DNA from: Bartonella machadoae
Lineage (GTDB): Bacteria > Pseudomonadota > Alphaproteobacteria > Rhizobiales > Rhizobiaceae
Length of the DNA stretch: 64,000 bases
Reading direction: 5' to 3'
Assembly: GCF_022559585.1 (NCBI RefSeq)
Contig: NZ_CP087114.1
Location: 1,033,095-1,097,094, forward strand
The translations under genes were made by a program, and so were the position numbers. Under the pieces are notes generated by a model. The model had not been told where the DNA came from and ran no database searches. It was given only the letters and a program-made list of their open reading frames with translations. Positions 1-10,362 of this stretch are shown here, one piece after another (the stretch's first letter is position 1; each line of letters begins with the position of its first letter).

Positions 1-47
1 AAAATGCTTAGTTTTTGTGATTAAACTAAAATTTGGAGTAGAGAGCA

Positions 48-461
48 ATGTTGCAGCCAAAGCGCACAAAGTTCCGTAAACAATTTAAGGGCCGTATTCA
101 CGGTGTTTCAAAAGGTGGTACGGATTTGAATTTCGGTGCTTACGGACTGAAGGCTGTAGAGCCTGAGAGGATTACTGCCCGCCAAATTGAAGCGGCGCGT
201 CGTGCCATTACACGTTATATGAAGCGTTCTGGTCGTGTGTGGATTCGTATTTTTCCAGATCTTCCCGTGACATCTAAACCGACTGAGGTCCGTATGGGTA
301 AAGGTAAGGGAAGTGTTGATTATTGGGCGACTCGTGTTGCACCTGGGCGTATCATGTTTGAACTTGATGGGGTTCCTGAGGATGTGGCGCGTGAAGCATT
401 AAGATTGGGTGCTGCAAAGTTACCTATTAAAACGCGTTTCATACAGCGTATTGCTGAATAA
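48..461 (+). CDS. rplP: 50S ribosomal protein L16 (uL16)
   Basis: This is the large-subunit protein that helps shape the A-site tRNA binding region near the peptidyl transferase centre. The 137-residue product has the family length and the typical opening [16 protein letters not shown], with the conserved basic core ending in the GKGKG stretch around residues 84-88. A GGAG Shine-Dalgarno lies just before the ATG. It is followed after 12 bases by rpmC, as in the S10 operon; the upstream members lie outside the window. Assignment is by direct recognition of the family. Confidence 0.98.
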   Translation: MLQPKRTKFRKQFKGRIHGVSKGGTDLNFGAYGLKAVEPERITARQIEAARRAITRYMKRSGRVWIRIFPDLPVTSKPTEVRMGKGKGSVDYWATRVAPGRIMFELDGVPEDVAREALRLGAAKLPIKTRFIQRIAE

Positions 462-473
462 AGAGGTAAAGCG

Positions 474-674
474 ATGAGAGCCACAGAGTTACGGGCGCAA
501 ACGCTCGACCAAATGAAAGATGAATTGGTTAAGTTGAAGAAAGAGCAGTTTAATTTGCGCTTTCAGAAAGCAACGGGTCAATTGGAAAAGACTGCACGTG
601 TTAGGCAGGTTCGTCGTGATATCGCGCGTGTTAAAACTTTTCTTCGTCAGAAGATAAACGAAAGTAAGGTTTGA
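474..674 (+). CDS. rpmC: 50S ribosomal protein L29 (uL29)
   Basis: This small helical protein sits at the nascent-chain exit of the 50S subunit and helps dock trigger factor and SRP. The 66-residue sequence has the two-helix pattern of the family, with the characteristic [14 protein letters not shown] segment in the middle. It lies between rplP and rpsQ with short spacers (12 and 11 bases), the standard order, so it is co-translated with them. Nothing unusual is seen. Confidence 0.98.
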   Translation: MRATELRAQTLDQMKDELVKLKKEQFNLRFQKATGQLEKTARVRQVRRDIARVKTFLRQKINESKV

Positions 675-685
675 GGAAATAAGAG

Positions 686-925
686 ATGCCTAAACGCATT
701 TTGCAGGGTGTTGTCGTAAGCGACAAGAGTGATAAAACTGTGGTTGTTAAAGTAGAGCGGCGCTATTCTCATCCGCTTCTTAAGAAGACTGTTAGAAAGT
801 CTAAGAAATATAAGGCACATGATGAGGATAACCAATTTAAAATTGGAGATCAGATTTTTATCCAAGAGTCTAAACCAATTTCGAAAGATAAGTGTTGGGT
901 TGTTCTTAAAAGCAGTGTAGCGTAG
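686..925 (+). CDS. rpsQ: 30S ribosomal protein S17 (uS17)
   Basis: This OB-fold protein binds 16S rRNA early in 30S assembly. The 79-residue product starts [19 protein letters not shown] and carries the conserved [27 protein letters not shown] core, here in residues 25-47. The start ATG has the AGGAAATAAGAG sequence upstream. It is the last gene of the S10-type group in this window; a 146-base spacer separates it from rplN, longer than the other gaps in this block. Confidence 0.97.
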   Translation: MPKRILQGVVVSDKSDKTVVVKVERRYSHPLLKKTVRKSKKYKAHDEDNQFKIGDQIFIQESKPISKDKCWVVLKSSVA

Positions 926-1015
926 TTAATGAGGTTTATTGTTATAAAAGTTAACGGTAGATTTCTTTCTATTGATGGTTTTTGAGTAATAGCTTTATGG
1001 TTATTTGGCAGGTAA

Positions 1016-1044
1016 ATCCGGGTGTGTTAGAGGCATAACCGGAT
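1016..1044 (+). promoter_or_regulatory. Possible hairpin leader ahead of rplN
   Basis: The 146-base gap between rpsQ and rplN holds a perfect 6-bp inverted repeat, ATCCGG and CCGGAT, with a 17-base loop, 28 bases before the rplN start. It is not followed by a T-run, so it is not an intrinsic terminator. It may be a leader or processing element of the spc operon. The stem is short and the role is inference. Confidence 0.3.
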
Positions 1045-1071
1045 ATCAGTGTTAAGAGAAGGTGGCCAGTC

Positions 1072-1440
1072 ATGATTCAGATGCAAACAAACCTCGACGT
1101 TGCCGATAATTCAGGTGCTCGTCGTGTCATGTGCATCAAAGTGTTAGGCGGTTCAAAGCGTAAATATGCTTCGGTCGGTGACATTATTGTTGTTTCGGTT
1201 AAGGATGCTATTCCTCGTGGCCGTGTTAAAAAAGGTGATGTGATGAAAGCTGTAGTGGTTCGCACTGCTAAAGATATTCGTCGCGTAGACGGTAGTGTTA
1301 TTCGTTTTGATAGTAATGCTGCTGTTTTGGTTGATAATAAGAAAGAGCCGATCGGTACACGTATCTTTGGACCCGTTCCTCGCGAACTTCGTGGTAGGAA
1401 TCATATGAAGATCATTTCCCTCGCTCCTGAAGTGCTCTAA
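1072..1440 (+). CDS. rplN: 50S ribosomal protein L14 (uL14)
   Basis: L14 is a universally conserved beta-barrel protein at the subunit interface, contacting 16S rRNA helix 14. The product has exactly the usual 122 residues and opens [18 protein letters not shown], with the diagnostic GPVPRELR motif near the C-terminus. It begins the spc operon order rplN-rplX-rplE. A long spacer with a weak hairpin precedes it, so a separate promoter or processing site is possible. Confidence 0.98.
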   Translation: MIQMQTNLDVADNSGARRVMCIKVLGGSKRKYASVGDIIVVSVKDAIPRGRVKKGDVMKAVVVRTAKDIRRVDGSVIRFDSNAAVLVDNKKEPIGTRIFGPVPRELRGRNHMKIISLAPEVL

Positions 1441-1452
1441 GGAGTGGTTGTT

Positions 1453-1767
1453 ATGCAAAAGATTCGAAAAGGTGATAAAGTCGTTGTTTTATCCGGTAAG
1501 GATAAAGGATGTAGTGGTGAAGTAATTAAGGTGAATCCAAAAGAAAATAAGGCTGTTGTTCGTGGCGTTAATATGGTTAAACGTCATCAACGTCAGACAC
1601 AAAAACAAGAGGCTGGAATTATTTCTAAGGAAGCTCCAATTCATCTATCTAATTTGGCGATTGCTGATCCTAAAGATGGTAGGCCTACACGTGTAGGTTT
1701 TCGTATGAATGCAGATGGTAATAAGGTTCGTTTTGCCAAGCGTTCGGGAGAGTTGATTAATGGCTGA
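1453..1767 (+). CDS. rplX: 50S ribosomal protein L24 (uL24)
   Basis: L24 is one of the two assembly initiators of the 50S subunit and later sits near the exit tunnel. It contains an N-terminal KOW motif, seen as [19 protein letters not shown] at residues 5-23. I chose the ATG at 1453 because AAGGAG lies nine bases upstream and the protein then opens [10 protein letters not shown] as in relatives; an in-frame GTG at 1444 would add three residues. The end overlaps rplE by eight bases, implying translational coupling. Confidence 0.97.
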   Translation: MQKIRKGDKVVVLSGKDKGCSGEVIKVNPKENKAVVRGVNMVKRHQRQTQKQEAGIISKEAPIHLSNLAIADPKDGRPTRVGFRMNADGNKVRFAKRSGELING

Positions 1768-2317
1768 AGAAAAACAAACACCACGCATGAAAACGCATTA
1801 TTTTGAAGTGGTTCGTAAAGCGTTGCAAGAAAAGTTTAATTATAAGAATGCGATGCAAATTCCGCGGGTTGATAAAATTGTGGTTAATATGGGAATTGGT
1901 GAAGCAACTGCCGATTCTAAAAAACCGTCTATTGCTGCAGGGGATTTGGGGTTGATAACAGGTCAGAAGGCTGTTGTTACCCGCGCACGTAATTCCATTG
2001 CGACCTTTAAGGTTCGTGAAGGGATGCCACTTGGGGCTAAAGTTACATTGCGTAAAGATCGCATGTTTGAATTTTTAGATCGTCTTGTTACGATTGCACT
2101 TCCACGGGTTCGTGACTTTCGTGGTTTGAACCCAAAAAGCTTTGATGGTCGTGGTAATTTTGCTATGGGTATTAAAGAACACATTGTGTTTCCAGAGATC
2201 AATTATGATAAAGTTGATCAAATTTGGGGCATGGATATTATCGTTTGTACGACAGCAAAAACGGATGATGAGGCACGTGAATTGTTGCGTGCTTTTAATT
2301 TTCCTTTTCGTTCGTAA
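1760..2317 (+). CDS. rplE: 50S ribosomal protein L5 (uL5)
   Basis: L5 binds 5S rRNA and forms the central protuberance, contacting P-site tRNA. The 185-residue protein has the family landmarks [16 protein letters not shown] (residues 34-49) and the C-terminal [19 protein letters not shown]. Its start overlaps the end of rplX. Position and order match the spc operon, and the length is normal. Confidence 0.98.
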   Translation: MAEEKQTPRMKTHYFEVVRKALQEKFNYKNAMQIPRVDKIVVNMGIGEATADSKKPSIAAGDLGLITGQKAVVTRARNSIATFKVREGMPLGAKVTLRKDRMFEFLDRLVTIALPRVRDFRGLNPKSFDGRGNFAMGIKEHIVFPEINYDKVDQIWGMDIIVCTTAKTDDEARELLRAFNFPFRS

Positions 2318-2341
2318 CGGCAAATGTAGCGAGGTAGGATT

Positions 2342-2647
2342 ATGGCCAAAGTAAGTGCTGTTGAAAAAAATAAGCGTCGTGAAGCAATGGTGAAACGTTA
2401 TGCTGCACGTCGTGCGCGTTTGAAAGCAATCGTTATGGATCAGAAGGTTTCTCTTGAAGAGCGTTTCAAAGCTTCTGTTCAATTAGCAGGGTTGCCACGT
2501 AATTCTGCAAAGGTTCGTGTTCGTAATCGTTGTGAGGTTTCGGGACGTCCACGGGCTTATTATCGTAAACTAAAAATGTCGCGAATTGCATTGCGTGAAC
2601 TTGGCTCTATAGGCCATATTCCAGGCATTGTTAAATCTAGTTGGTAA
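2342..2647 (+). CDS. rpsN: 30S ribosomal protein S14 (uS14), zinc-free type
   Basis: S14 is a late-assembling 30S head protein. At 101 residues it is the long, zinc-independent form: the short form's paired CxxC motifs are absent, and only one cysteine appears in [17 protein letters not shown] (residues 62-78). The conserved C-terminus [11 protein letters not shown] is present. It lies 24 bases after rplE and is followed closely by rpsH. Confidence 0.98.
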   Translation: MAKVSAVEKNKRREAMVKRYAARRARLKAIVMDQKVSLEERFKASVQLAGLPRNSAKVRVRNRCEVSGRPRAYYRKLKMSRIALRELGSIGHIPGIVKSSW

Positions 2648-2661
2648 GAGGAGATTACTCA

Positions 2662-3060
2662 ATGTCTATGTCAGATCCTCTTGGTGATATGTTAACGCGT
2701 ATTCGTAATGCGCTTGGTCGTAAAAAAAACAAAGTGGTTACACCTGCTTCTAAGCTTCGTGCACACGTTCTTGATGTTCTTCAGTCTGAAGGTTATATTC
2801 GTGGTTATAAGCAAGTCGATTTAGGTGGTGGAAAAGCTGAAATTGAAATCGAGTTGAAATATTTTGAAGGATTGGCTGCTATTCGTGAGGTTTCACGTGT
2901 TTCAAAGCCGGGTCGTCGTGTCTATGTTTCTGCTAAATCCATTCCTCAAGTGGCAAATGGTCTTGGTATTTCAATTTTATCCACTCCTAAAGGCGTTATG
3001 GCAGATCATGAAGCACGTGAACAGAATGTTGGTGGAGAACTCCTTTGTCGTGTTTTCTAA
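2662..3060 (+). CDS. rpsH: 30S ribosomal protein S8 (uS8)
   Basis: S8 binds the central domain of 16S rRNA and, in enteric bacteria, represses the spc operon by binding its mRNA; whether it does so here is unknown. The start at 2662 gives [16 protein letters not shown], the usual opening, and is preceded by an AAGAGGAG Shine-Dalgarno. A longer reading from a TTG at 2641 would overlap rpsN and is unlikely. The C-terminal [20 protein letters not shown] block is typical. Confidence 0.97.
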   Translation: MSMSDPLGDMLTRIRNALGRKKNKVVTPASKLRAHVLDVLQSEGYIRGYKQVDLGGGKAEIEIELKYFEGLAAIREVSRVSKPGRRVYVSAKSIPQVANGLGISILSTPKGVMADHEAREQNVGGELLCRVF

Positions 3061-3097
3061 GTAATGTTAAGAAAACAGAAAAAAGTAGGTGAGAATA

Positions 3098-3631
3098 ATG
3101 TCTCGTATTGGAAAAAAACCCATTTCAATTCCTTCTGGAGTTACCGCAACTGTTGAAGGACAGTTGGTTAAGGCAAAGGGTCCAAAAGGTGAGCTGAGTT
3201 ATGTTGTTAATGATGAAGTTCTCGTGAAATTTGAGGAAAACTTTATAATGGTTTCACCGCGGGATCAATCAAAAGATGCACGCTCTAAATGGGGAATGTC
3301 ACGCTCAATGATTGAAAATATTTTTTGTGGTGTGAAAGATGGTTTTGAAAAGAGGTTGGAAATCAATGGGGTTGGTTATCGTGCGGCTTTACAGGGAAAA
3401 GATATTCAGCTGTCGTTAGGTTTTTCCCACGATGTGATTTATAAAGTGCCATCAGGGATTACTGTGACGGTTCCTAAACCTACAGAAATTGTTATTTCTG
3501 GGATTGATAAACAGCAGGTTGGGCAAGTTGCAGCAGAAATTCGCGAATATCGTAGACCTGAGCCTTACAAAGGTAAAGGCGTCAAGCATGCTGATGAGCG
3601 TATCTTTCGTAAAGAAGGTAAAAAGAAATAA
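3098..3631 (+). CDS. rplF: 50S ribosomal protein L6 (uL6)
   Basis: L6 lies at the base of the L7/L12 stalk near the factor-binding site. The 177-residue product has two related alpha/beta domains and the signature [25 protein letters not shown] tail, seen at the C-terminus. I start it at the ATG at 3098 ([15 protein letters not shown]); TAGGTGAG upstream fits a ribosome binding site, and an in-frame GTG at 3089 is less likely. Confidence 0.97.
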   Translation: MSRIGKKPISIPSGVTATVEGQLVKAKGPKGELSYVVNDEVLVKFEENFIMVSPRDQSKDARSKWGMSRSMIENIFCGVKDGFEKRLEINGVGYRAALQGKDIQLSLGFSHDVIYKVPSGITVTVPKPTEIVISGIDKQQVGQVAAEIREYRRPEPYKGKGVKHADERIFRKEGKKK

Positions 3632-3643
3632 GGATTTTGTATT

Positions 3644-4006
3644 ATGGTTTCTTCTAAGGACATTATCCAGCGTCGTGCACGACGTGTTCGTCGTAAAGTC
3701 AAAATGGTTTCTAGTGGTCGTCCACGCCTTAGTGTTTATCGTTCGAATCAGAACATTTATGCTCAAATTATTGATGATTCTCGTGGGCATACCCTTGTTT
3801 CGGCATCTACCCTTGAAGGTGAATTAAAAAAGTCATTAAAAAGTGGTGGTGATAAAGAGGCAGCTTTTGCTGTTGGTAAATTAATTGCGGAGCGTGCAAA
3901 AGAAGCCGGTGTTAATGAAGTGGTTTTTGACCGTGGAGCGTATGTGTATCATGGTAGAGTGAAAGCTTTGGCTGAAGCTGCTCGTGAGTGTGGGTTGAAC
4001 TTCTAA
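3644..4006 (+). CDS. rplR: 50S ribosomal protein L18 (uL18)
   Basis: L18 binds 5S rRNA together with L5 and L25 and brings it into the 50S subunit. The 120-residue sequence has the basic N-terminal [11 protein letters not shown] stretch, the [20 protein letters not shown] core (residues 26-45) and the terminal [18 protein letters not shown] spacer of 114 bases follows before rpsE, in which I see no gene or clear structure. Confidence 0.98.
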   Translation: MVSSKDIIQRRARRVRRKVKMVSSGRPRLSVYRSNQNIYAQIIDDSRGHTLVSASTLEGELKKSLKSGGDKEAAFAVGKLIAERAKEAGVNEVVFDRGAYVYHGRVKALAEAARECGLNF

Positions 4007-4120
4007 AGTGTTTTATTTAAAAACTGAAGTAAGAAGATTTTAAGGTATTTCATATGGGTTCTTCTAGTATTAAAGGAGAACTTTGTTATAGTGCTTCCGG
4101 AAAAGAAAAAGGAATGAGGA

Positions 4121-4660
4121 ATGGCACAGAAAGAGCGTGATGAGCGTGAAAGTGAATTTGTCGATAGACTTGTTCATATCAATCGTGTTGCTAAAGTTGT
4201 GAAGGGTGGACGCCGTTTTGGTTTTGCTGCTCTTGTTGTTGTTGGAGATCAAAAAGGTCGTGTTGGTTTTGGTCATGGTAAAGCACGTGAAGTGCCAGAG
4301 GCTGTTCGTAAAGCTACAGAAGCAGCAAAGCGTGGAATGATTTATGTTCCATTACGGTCTGGACGTACATTGCATCATGATCTTGAGGGACGTCATGGGG
4401 CAGGTCGTGTTTTGTTACGTTCGGCTTCTGCTGGTACTGGTATTATCGCTGGTGGACCAATACGCGCTATTTTTGAAACGCTTGGTATGCAGGATGTTGT
4501 TGCAAAATCACTCGGTTCGTCGAATCCATATAATATGGTACGTGCAACATTTGATGCGTTGAAAAATCAAATGCATCCTAGAGATATTGCGGCGCAACGT
4601 GGTATCAAATATTCGACTTTACAGGCACGGCGTCGTCATTTAGTTGATGCGGAAGGGTAG
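4121..4660 (+). CDS. rpsE: 30S ribosomal protein S5 (uS5)
   Basis: S5 sits at the mRNA entry channel and affects decoding accuracy. It has the N-terminal double-stranded RNA-binding fold, visible as the [20 protein letters not shown] segment at residues 14-33, and the C-terminal domain with [19 protein letters not shown]. Start ATG at 4121 is preceded by AAGGAATGAGG. The 179-residue length is usual for alphaproteobacteria. It leads rpmD by 31 bases. Confidence 0.98.
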   Translation: MAQKERDERESEFVDRLVHINRVAKVVKGGRRFGFAALVVVGDQKGRVGFGHGKAREVPEAVRKATEAAKRGMIYVPLRSGRTLHHDLEGRHGAGRVLLRSASAGTGIIAGGPIRAIFETLGMQDVVAKSLGSSNPYNMVRATFDALKNQMHPRDIAAQRGIKYSTLQARRRHLVDAEG

Positions 4661-4691
4661 TTTCTGAGATTATCAGAAAAGGAATGTGGAA

Positions 4692-4898
4692 ATGGTTCAG
4701 AAAAAATCTCAGAGTGGTAAAACTGTGACGATAGAACAAATTGGAAGTCCAATTCGGAATTCACAGATTCAGCGTGCAACCTTGAAGGGACTAGGATTAA
4801 ATAAAATGCACCGTCGGCGTGTTTTAGAAGATACCCTTTGTGTGCGGGGGATGATTGCTAAGGTTAGCCATCTTGTTCGTGTTATAGATGAAGGTTAA
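4692..4898 (+). CDS. rpmD: 50S ribosomal protein L30 (uL30)
   Basis: L30 is a small 50S protein found in most but not all bacteria. The product opens [21 protein letters not shown] and contains the conserved [21 protein letters not shown] block. I chose the ATG at 4692 because AAGGAA lies seven bases upstream; a GTG at 4686 would add two residues. It is 68 residues long and lies 20 bases before rplO. Confidence 0.96.
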   Translation: MVQKKSQSGKTVTIEQIGSPIRNSQIQRATLKGLGLNKMHRRRVLEDTLCVRGMIAKVSHLVRVIDEG

Positions 4899-4918
4899 AG
4901 GTTGCGGGAGTAAAAGAT

Positions 4919-5398
4919 ATGAGACTCAATGAGCTGCGTGATCGTGAAGGCGCAACAAGAGATCGTAAACGTGTTGGACGTGGTATTGGTTCTGGTACCG
5001 GCAAAACAGGCGGTCGTGGTGTAAAAGGGCAAAAATCACGTTCTGGTGTTTCGCTTAATGGTTTTGAAGGTGGGCAAATGCCTATTTATCGGCGTTTGCC
5101 AAAGCGTGGTTTCAGAAATTTCTTTGCTAAAACGTATAATGAGGTTTCTCTAGCACGTATTCAGTTGGCAGTTGATGCAGGTAAGCTGAATGTTGAGAAG
5201 CCTATTGATATTGTTTCTTTGAAAGAAGCTGGTATTATCCGTCGGGTCAAGGATGGGGTACGCCTTCTTTCTGATGGTGAATTGAAAGCAAAAATTATAG
5301 TTCATGTTTCCGGTGCTTCTAAGGCCGCTTGTGTTAAGGTTGAAAAAGCTGGTGGGCAAGTTGTTTTTCCTGAGGTTGTTCCAGTAAGCTCGTTTTGA
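4919..5398 (+). CDS. rplO: 50S ribosomal protein L15 (uL15)
   Basis: L15 is an assembly protein of the 50S subunit with a long N-terminal extension that threads into 23S rRNA. The extension shows the expected glycine-rich run [19 protein letters not shown] at residues 20-38, followed by the globular domain. It has 159 residues. A 153-base spacer with no obvious gene separates it from secY. Confidence 0.98.
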   Translation: MRLNELRDREGATRDRKRVGRGIGSGTGKTGGRGVKGQKSRSGVSLNGFEGGQMPIYRRLPKRGFRNFFAKTYNEVSLARIQLAVDAGKLNVEKPIDIVSLKEAGIIRRVKDGVRLLSDGELKAKIIVHVSGASKAACVKVEKAGGQVVFPEVVPVSSF

Positions 5399-5551
5399 TG
5401 TGAAAGATGCTCTAGGGAAATTTAGGTGCTTTATTGAAGGGGCCTTTTAGGGAGAGTTTTTAAGTTTTGCATTTTTTATGTATGACAATGTAAATTTTAA
5501 GGGTTATACTTCTGTGATTTAGAGAACTGGAGTGTAAATGGGAGACGTTTT

Positions 5552-6898
5552 ATGGCATCAGCGGCAGAGCAGTTTGCTTCCAATGTGAGCTTTGGTACTT
5601 TTGCGCGTGCAATCGAATTGAAAAAGCGCATTTGGTTTACTTTAGCAGCGCTTCTTGTCTATCGCTTTGGTACTTATATCTCTCTTCCTGGTATCAATAT
5701 TGATTCTTTACGACAGACATTTGAACATCATGCATCTGGTGTCTTAGGATTGTTTAATATGTTTGCCGGAGGTGCTGTTGGGCGTATGGCAATTTTCGCA
5801 TTGGGTATTATGCCATATATATCAGCTTCCATTATCGTGCAGTTATTAACTTCAGTGATTCCTTCCTTAGAAACTCTCAAAAAAGAGGGTGAACTTGGCC
5901 GTAAAATTATTAATCAGTATACGCGTTATGTAACAGTGGTTTTGGCAATTTTGCAGGCATTTGGTATTGCCGTTGCGCTTGAAACTGGCATAGGAACAGG
6001 ACTCCAAATTGTTGTTGAACCCGGTCTTATGTTTCGTATTTCTTCTGTTATTACCCTTGTTGGTGGAACGATGTTTCTCATGTGGCTTGGTGAACAGATT
6101 ACTTCACGTGGTGTTGGTAATGGGGTATCCCTTATTATTTTCACAGGTATTGTTGCTAATCTCCCTTCTACTTTTGCCCAATTGTTGACTGCTCATAGTC
6201 AGGCTGATTTGTCAACTTTTTTGCTGATAGGAATTGTTCTTATCGCGGTTTCTGTTATTGGAGTTATTGTTTTTGTAGAACGTGCACAACGGCGAATTCT
6301 TATTCAATATCCAAAACGTCAGGTTGGTAATCAAATTTTTCAAGGCGATATGTCACATCTGCCTTTAAAATTGAATATTGCTGGTGTTATTCCCCCCATT
6401 TTTGCTTCATCTTTATTATTGTTGCCTGCAACTATTAATAATTTTTCTGATAAAATGCCTCAATGGATGCAGGCTATTTCTTATTCTCTTAGTCACGGAC
6501 AACCGCTTTATATGGTTGTTTATGCACTTTTGATGGGGTTCTTTTGCTTTTTTTATACGGCGATTGTGTTTAATCCAAGTGATACAGCAGACCAGTTAAA
6601 AAAACATTCTGGTTTTATTCCTGGAATTCGTCCTGGTGAGCGTACGGCTGAATATATTGATTATGTTTTGACACGTATTACGGTTGTCGGAGCGGTGTAC
6701 ATTATTTTGGTCTGTTTATTGCCTGAATTTATGATATCTGCGTTACAGGTTCCTTTTTATCTTGGAGGAACATCTTTGTTGATTGTTGTTACTGTTACGC
6801 TTGATACAGTTGCTCAAATTCAGGGGCATCTTGTTGCCCATCAATATGAAGGTTTGATTAAAAAATCAAAACTTCGTGGAGGTAGAAGGAATCGATGA
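5552..6898 (+). CDS. secY: Preprotein translocase channel subunit SecY
   Basis: SecY forms the protein-conducting pore of the Sec translocon in the inner membrane, working with SecE, SecG and SecA. The 448-residue sequence has ten hydrophobic segments, the plug-region [20 protein letters not shown] motif after the first segment, and the cytoplasmic loop motif [13 protein letters not shown] near residues 355-367. The stop codon overlaps the start of adk by four bases (ATGA), indicating translational coupling. Its place after rplO is the standard spc order. Confidence 0.98.
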   Translation: MASAAEQFASNVSFGTFARAIELKKRIWFTLAALLVYRFGTYISLPGINIDSLRQTFEHHASGVLGLFNMFAGGAVGRMAIFALGIMPYISASIIVQLLTSVIPSLETLKKEGELGRKIINQYTRYVTVVLAILQAFGIAVALETGIGTGLQIVVEPGLMFRISSVITLVGGTMFLMWLGEQITSRGVGNGVSLIIFTGIVANLPSTFAQLLTAHSQADLSTFLLIGIVLIAVSVIGVIVFVERAQRRILIQYPKRQVGNQIFQGDMSHLPLKLNIAGVIPPIFASSLLLLPATINNFSDKMPQWMQAISYSLSHGQPLYMVVYALLMGFFCFFYTAIVFNPSDTADQLKKHSGFIPGIRPGERTAEYIDYVLTRITVVGAVYIILVCLLPEFMISALQVPFYLGGTSLLIVVTVTLDTVAQIQGHLVAHQYEGLIKKSKLRGGRRNR

Positions 6899-7473
6899 GA
6901 GTTATTCTTTTAGGACCTCCAGGGGCTGGAAAAGGCACACAGGCTAAAATATTGACTGAGAAGTATCACATTCCTCAGTTGTCAACAGGTGATATGTTGC
7001 GTGAAGCAATTGCCAAGGAGACAGAAGTTGGAAAAAAGGCCAAAGCGATTATGCGTTCTGGTGCTTTGGTTTCGGATGATATTGTTAATCAAATTGTATC
7101 AGATCGCATTGATGAAAGTGATTGTGTAAACGGTTTTGTTTTGGATGGATATCCTCGGACTGTAGGACAGGCAGAAGCATTGCAAAGGATTTTACAGTCA
7201 AAAAATATGCGACTTGATGCTGTTATCGAATTGAAGGTTGATGAGAATGCGCTGATTGAGAGAATGAAGAAGCGCGTTGAGGAAACTATAGCTGCTGGTG
7301 AGCAGGTCCGTTTAGATGATAATTCTGTCGCATTTGCGAAGCGATTGGTCGAATATCGTGAAAAAACAGCTCCTCTCTCAAAATTTTATTCAGGAAGAGG
7401 ATTGTTGAAGGTCATTGATGGGATGATCGGTATTGATGAAGTTTCACGCGTGATTAGGGAGTTTCTTCAATAA
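6895..7473 (+). CDS. adk: Adenylate kinase
   Basis: This enzyme interconverts ATP plus AMP and two ADP in the cytoplasm. The P-loop [11 protein letters not shown] lies at residues 7-17, and the AMP-binding [11 protein letters not shown] and DGYPRT motifs follow. At 192 residues it is the short form, without the extended zinc-type LID insertion, which is usual in alphaproteobacteria. It overlaps the end of secY by four bases and is followed by a 178-base gap before rpsM. Confidence 0.98.
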   Translation: MRVILLGPPGAGKGTQAKILTEKYHIPQLSTGDMLREAIAKETEVGKKAKAIMRSGALVSDDIVNQIVSDRIDESDCVNGFVLDGYPRTVGQAEALQRILQSKNMRLDAVIELKVDENALIERMKKRVEETIAAGEQVRLDDNSVAFAKRLVEYREKTAPLSKFYSGRGLLKVIDGMIGIDEVSRVIREFLQ

Positions 7474-7593
7474 CATTTTTTTTAGAAATAAATGAAAAGT
7501 GTTGACTTTTTTTGTAATATCTATCAAAAGAAGTCTAATTTATTTCAGTGAGATATTAAGATTCGGTGTGTGTTTGTATCGGATCATCTTTTT

Positions 7594-7620
7594 CTGTAAG
7601 GTGCATCAGGTATTTTACAG
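7594..7620 (+). promoter_or_regulatory. Short inverted repeat in the adk-rpsM gap
   Basis: CTGTAA and TTACAG form a 6-bp stem with a 15-base loop, ending 31 bases before the rpsM start. It could belong to a leader or control site of the alpha operon, but the stem is short and AT-rich and there is no downstream T-run. Function is inference. Confidence 0.25.
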
Positions 7621-7651
7621 CTAATGTCAATATAAATCAAGGAGAGTAGGC

Positions 7652-8020
7652 GTGGCTCGTATTGCTGGCGTCAATATCCCGACAAATAAGCGTGTCATTG
7701 TTGCGCTTCAGTATATTCATGGGATTGGACCAAAATTTGCTCAAGAAATTACTAAAAAAGTTGGTATTCCTATAGGGCGTCGTGTTCATGAGCTTTCTGA
7801 TGCAGAGGTATTGCAAATCCGTGAAGCGATAGATCAGGGTTATCAAGTTGAGGGTGATCTTCGGCGTGAAGTTGCTATGAATGTTAAACGTTTGATGGAT
7901 CTTGGTTGTTATCGTGGTTTGCGCCATCGTCGTTCTTTACCTGTTCGGGGGCAACGTACGCATACAAATGCGCGTACGCGTAAGGGACCAGCTAAGGCAA
8001 TCGCAGGTAAGAAAAAATAA
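7652..8020 (+). CDS. rpsM: 30S ribosomal protein S13 (uS13)
   Basis: S13 lies in the 30S head and forms bridges to the 50S subunit and contacts with P-site tRNA. The 122-residue product has the expected opening [15 protein letters not shown] and the basic C-terminus with [14 protein letters not shown]. The start is GTG at 7652, supported by AAGGAGAG upstream and by the family N-terminus. rpmJ, found before rpsM in enteric bacteria, is absent here, as is usual for alphaproteobacteria. Confidence 0.98.
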   Translation: MARIAGVNIPTNKRVIVALQYIHGIGPKFAQEITKKVGIPIGRRVHELSDAEVLQIREAIDQGYQVEGDLRREVAMNVKRLMDLGCYRGLRHRRSLPVRGQRTHTNARTRKGPAKAIAGKKK

Positions 8021-8146
8021 CAGTTTTTTAGAAAAGAAGGTTTGTTTTTTAAAGTGTTTTGTTTCTTGTTTATTCATTTTTAATGAGAACAAGGAAGGTG
8101 GAGCTGCTGGTGTTACGGCAGTGGAGAGATCGTTGAAAGGAAGATT

Positions 8147-8536
8147 ATGGCCAAGGAAGCCACGCGTGTTCGTCGTCGCGAACGTAAAAATATTTCATCG
8201 GGTGTTGTTCATATCAATTCAACATTTAACAATACAATGATTACAATTACGGATGCACAGGGGAATACAATTGCATGGTCATCTGCTGGTGCCCAGGGAT
8301 TTAAGGGGTCACGTAAATCAACACCCTTTGCTGCTCAAGTCGCTGCGGAAGATTGTGCTAGAAAAGCACAGGAGCATGGTATGCGTTCGTTAGAGGTTGA
8401 AGTTTGTGGTCCTGGGGCAGGTCGTGAGTCTGCTTTGCGTGCATTGCAATCTGTTGGTTTTATCATTACTTCTATTCGTGATGTAACACCAATCCCTCAT
8501 AATGGATGTCGTCCACGAAAAAGACGGCGTGTTTAA
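8147..8536 (+). CDS. rpsK: 30S ribosomal protein S11 (uS11)
   Basis: S11 forms part of the 30S platform near the mRNA exit. The 129-residue sequence has the conserved [20 protein letters not shown] block (residues 23-42) and the C-terminal [16 protein letters not shown] 126-base spacer separates it from rpsM. The start ATG is preceded by AAAGGAAG. Confidence 0.98.
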   Translation: MAKEATRVRRRERKNISSGVVHINSTFNNTMITITDAQGNTIAWSSAGAQGFKGSRKSTPFAAQVAAEDCARKAQEHGMRSLEVEVCGPGAGRESALRALQSVGFIITSIRDVTPIPHNGCRPRKRRRV

Positions 8537-8630
8537 TTGGGTATTGTTTTTTGTTGTCAGGGAATCCTCTGATGTTCACATTGGTCGTTACGATTGAATG
8601 GTAGCGGAACTAAAGAACGGGAATGAAAAT

Positions 8631-9644
8631 ATGATCCAGAAAAACTGGCAGGAACTGATTAAACCCAATAAGGTTGAGTTTGCTGCACATGATAATCCAA
8701 ATGTTTTGAGCGTGATTGCAGAGCCTCTTGAACGTGGTTTTGGTTTAACGTTGGGAAATGCGCTTCGGCGTGTGTTGTTGTCATCACTGCGCGGTGCCGC
8801 AATTACTGCTGTACAGATTGATGGTGTGCTACACGAGTTTTCGTCCATTCCGGGCGTTCGTGAGGATGTTACAGATATTATTCTTAATATCAAAGAGATT
8901 GCACTTCGTATGGAAGAAGAAGGGCCTAAGCGTGTCGTTATTTGTAAGGAAGGTCCTGGTGTTGTAAAAGCTGGGGATATCAATACTATTGGAGATATGG
9001 AAATTCTGAATCCAGAGCATGTTATTTGTACGCTCGATGAAGATGCTGAGATTCGAATGGAGTTTATTGTTAATACAGGAAAAGGGTATGTTCCATCTGA
9101 TCGTAATTGTGCTGATGATGCGCGAATAGGTCTTATTCCTGTTGACAGTCTTTATTCACCAATTCGTAAAGTATCCTATAAAGTAGAAAATACGCGTGAA
9201 GGTCAAGTTTTGGATTATGATAAATTAACGCTTACGATTGAAACAAACGGTGCTGTAAATGGTGAGGATGCTGTTGCTTTTGCTGCACGTATTCTTCAGG
9301 ATCAGTTATCATTGTTCGTCAATTTTGAGGAGCCTCAAAAGCAAGAGGTTGAAGAGCCTGATCCAGAGCTTTCCTTTAATCCTGCCCTTCTTAAAAAGGT
9401 GGATGAATTAGAACTTTCAGTTCGGTCGGCAAACTGTCTTAAGAATGATAATATTGTCTATATTGGTGATCTTATCCAAAAAACAGAGGCCGAAATGCTT
9501 CGGACGCCGAATTTTGGACGAAAATCGTTAAATGAAATTAAAGAAGTTTTGGCATGTATGGGATTGCATCTTGGTATGGAAATTTCTGCGTGGCCACCTG
9601 AAAACATTGATGATCTTGCTAAACGTTATGAAGATCAGTATTAA
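8631..9644 (+). CDS. rpoA: DNA-directed RNA polymerase subunit alpha
   Basis: The alpha subunit dimerises to nucleate RNA polymerase assembly and contacts upstream promoter DNA and activators. The N-terminal domain shows the [19 protein letters not shown] motif; the C-terminal domain carries the helix-hairpin-helix region with [15 protein letters not shown] and [14 protein letters not shown] start it at the ATG at 8631 ([17 protein letters not shown]), giving 337 residues, the family norm; an upstream in-frame ATG at 8598 would add 11 atypical residues. Confidence 0.97.
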   Translation: MIQKNWQELIKPNKVEFAAHDNPNVLSVIAEPLERGFGLTLGNALRRVLLSSLRGAAITAVQIDGVLHEFSSIPGVREDVTDIILNIKEIALRMEEEGPKRVVICKEGPGVVKAGDINTIGDMEILNPEHVICTLDEDAEIRMEFIVNTGKGYVPSDRNCADDARIGLIPVDSLYSPIRKVSYKVENTREGQVLDYDKLTLTIETNGAVNGEDAVAFAARILQDQLSLFVNFEEPQKQEVEEPDPELSFNPALLKKVDELELSVRSANCLKNDNIVYIGDLIQKTEAEMLRTPNFGRKSLNEIKEVLACMGLHLGMEISAWPPENIDDLAKRYEDQY

Positions 9645-9669
9645 AATTTAGAATTTAAGGAGATAATTC

Positions 9670-10098
9670 ATGCGCCATAGTAAGTCAGGTCGCAAGTTGA
9701 ACCGGACTGCCAGTCACCGTAAAGCGATGTTTGCTAATATGGCGGTTTCATTGATTGAGCATGAGCAGATTGTGACGACTCTACCAAAAGCTAAGGAAAT
9801 CCGCCCTATTGTTGAAAAACTCGTTACACTCGGTAAGCGTGGGGGATTGCATGCGCGTCGGCAAGCAATTGCAACGCTTCGTGATACGGCGAAAGTTGCA
9901 AAGCTGTTTGATACGCTTGCACCGCGTTATGCATCACGCAATGGTGGATATTTACGGATTATGAAAGCGGGATTTCGTACCGGTGATAATGCTCCCATGG
10001 CTGTTATAGAGTTTGTTGATCGTGATGTTGATGCGAAGGGGGCGGTAGATCGTATCCGTACGGAAGATATTACGAATGGAAAAGAAGCTTCTTCATGA
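9670..10098 (+). CDS. rplQ: 50S ribosomal protein L17 (bL17)
   Basis: L17 lies near the nascent-chain exit of the 50S subunit. The 142-residue product opens [20 protein letters not shown], a hallmark of the family, and contains the [13 protein letters not shown] motif. It follows rpoA after 25 bases with AAGGAG before the start. It closes the ribosomal protein block and is followed by an intrinsic terminator. Confidence 0.98.
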   Translation: MRHSKSGRKLNRTASHRKAMFANMAVSLIEHEQIVTTLPKAKEIRPIVEKLVTLGKRGGLHARRQAIATLRDTAKVAKLFDTLAPRYASRNGGYLRIMKAGFRTGDNAPMAVIEFVDRDVDAKGAVDRIRTEDITNGKEASS

Positions 10099-10133
10099 AG
10101 TTAAAGTAATTCCTTTTGACTGCGTTTTAAAGA

Positions 10134-10157
10134 GCCGCCTTTTCAGGGCGGTTTTTT
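10134..10157 (+). terminator. Intrinsic terminator after rplQ
   Basis: A CCGCC/GGCGG stem with a 7-base loop is followed at once by six T residues. It lies 36 bases after the rplQ stop and ends the long ribosomal transcript. Confidence 0.9.
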
Positions 10158-10362
10158 ATTCGTATTTTTCAAGAAGTTTTACTTAAAACATGATAAGAAT
10201 ATTATAAGATGTTGAATTACTTTATTTTTATAATATTTTCGTTCAAATGGTTGTTTTTTCCTTCATTATAAATATTAATAAAAACTGTTTGTTTATGGAG
10301 GATGAGAGGATTTCTTATCTTATTAATATTAAAAAGTGGATGTGTTTTTTTAGGAGTAGGTT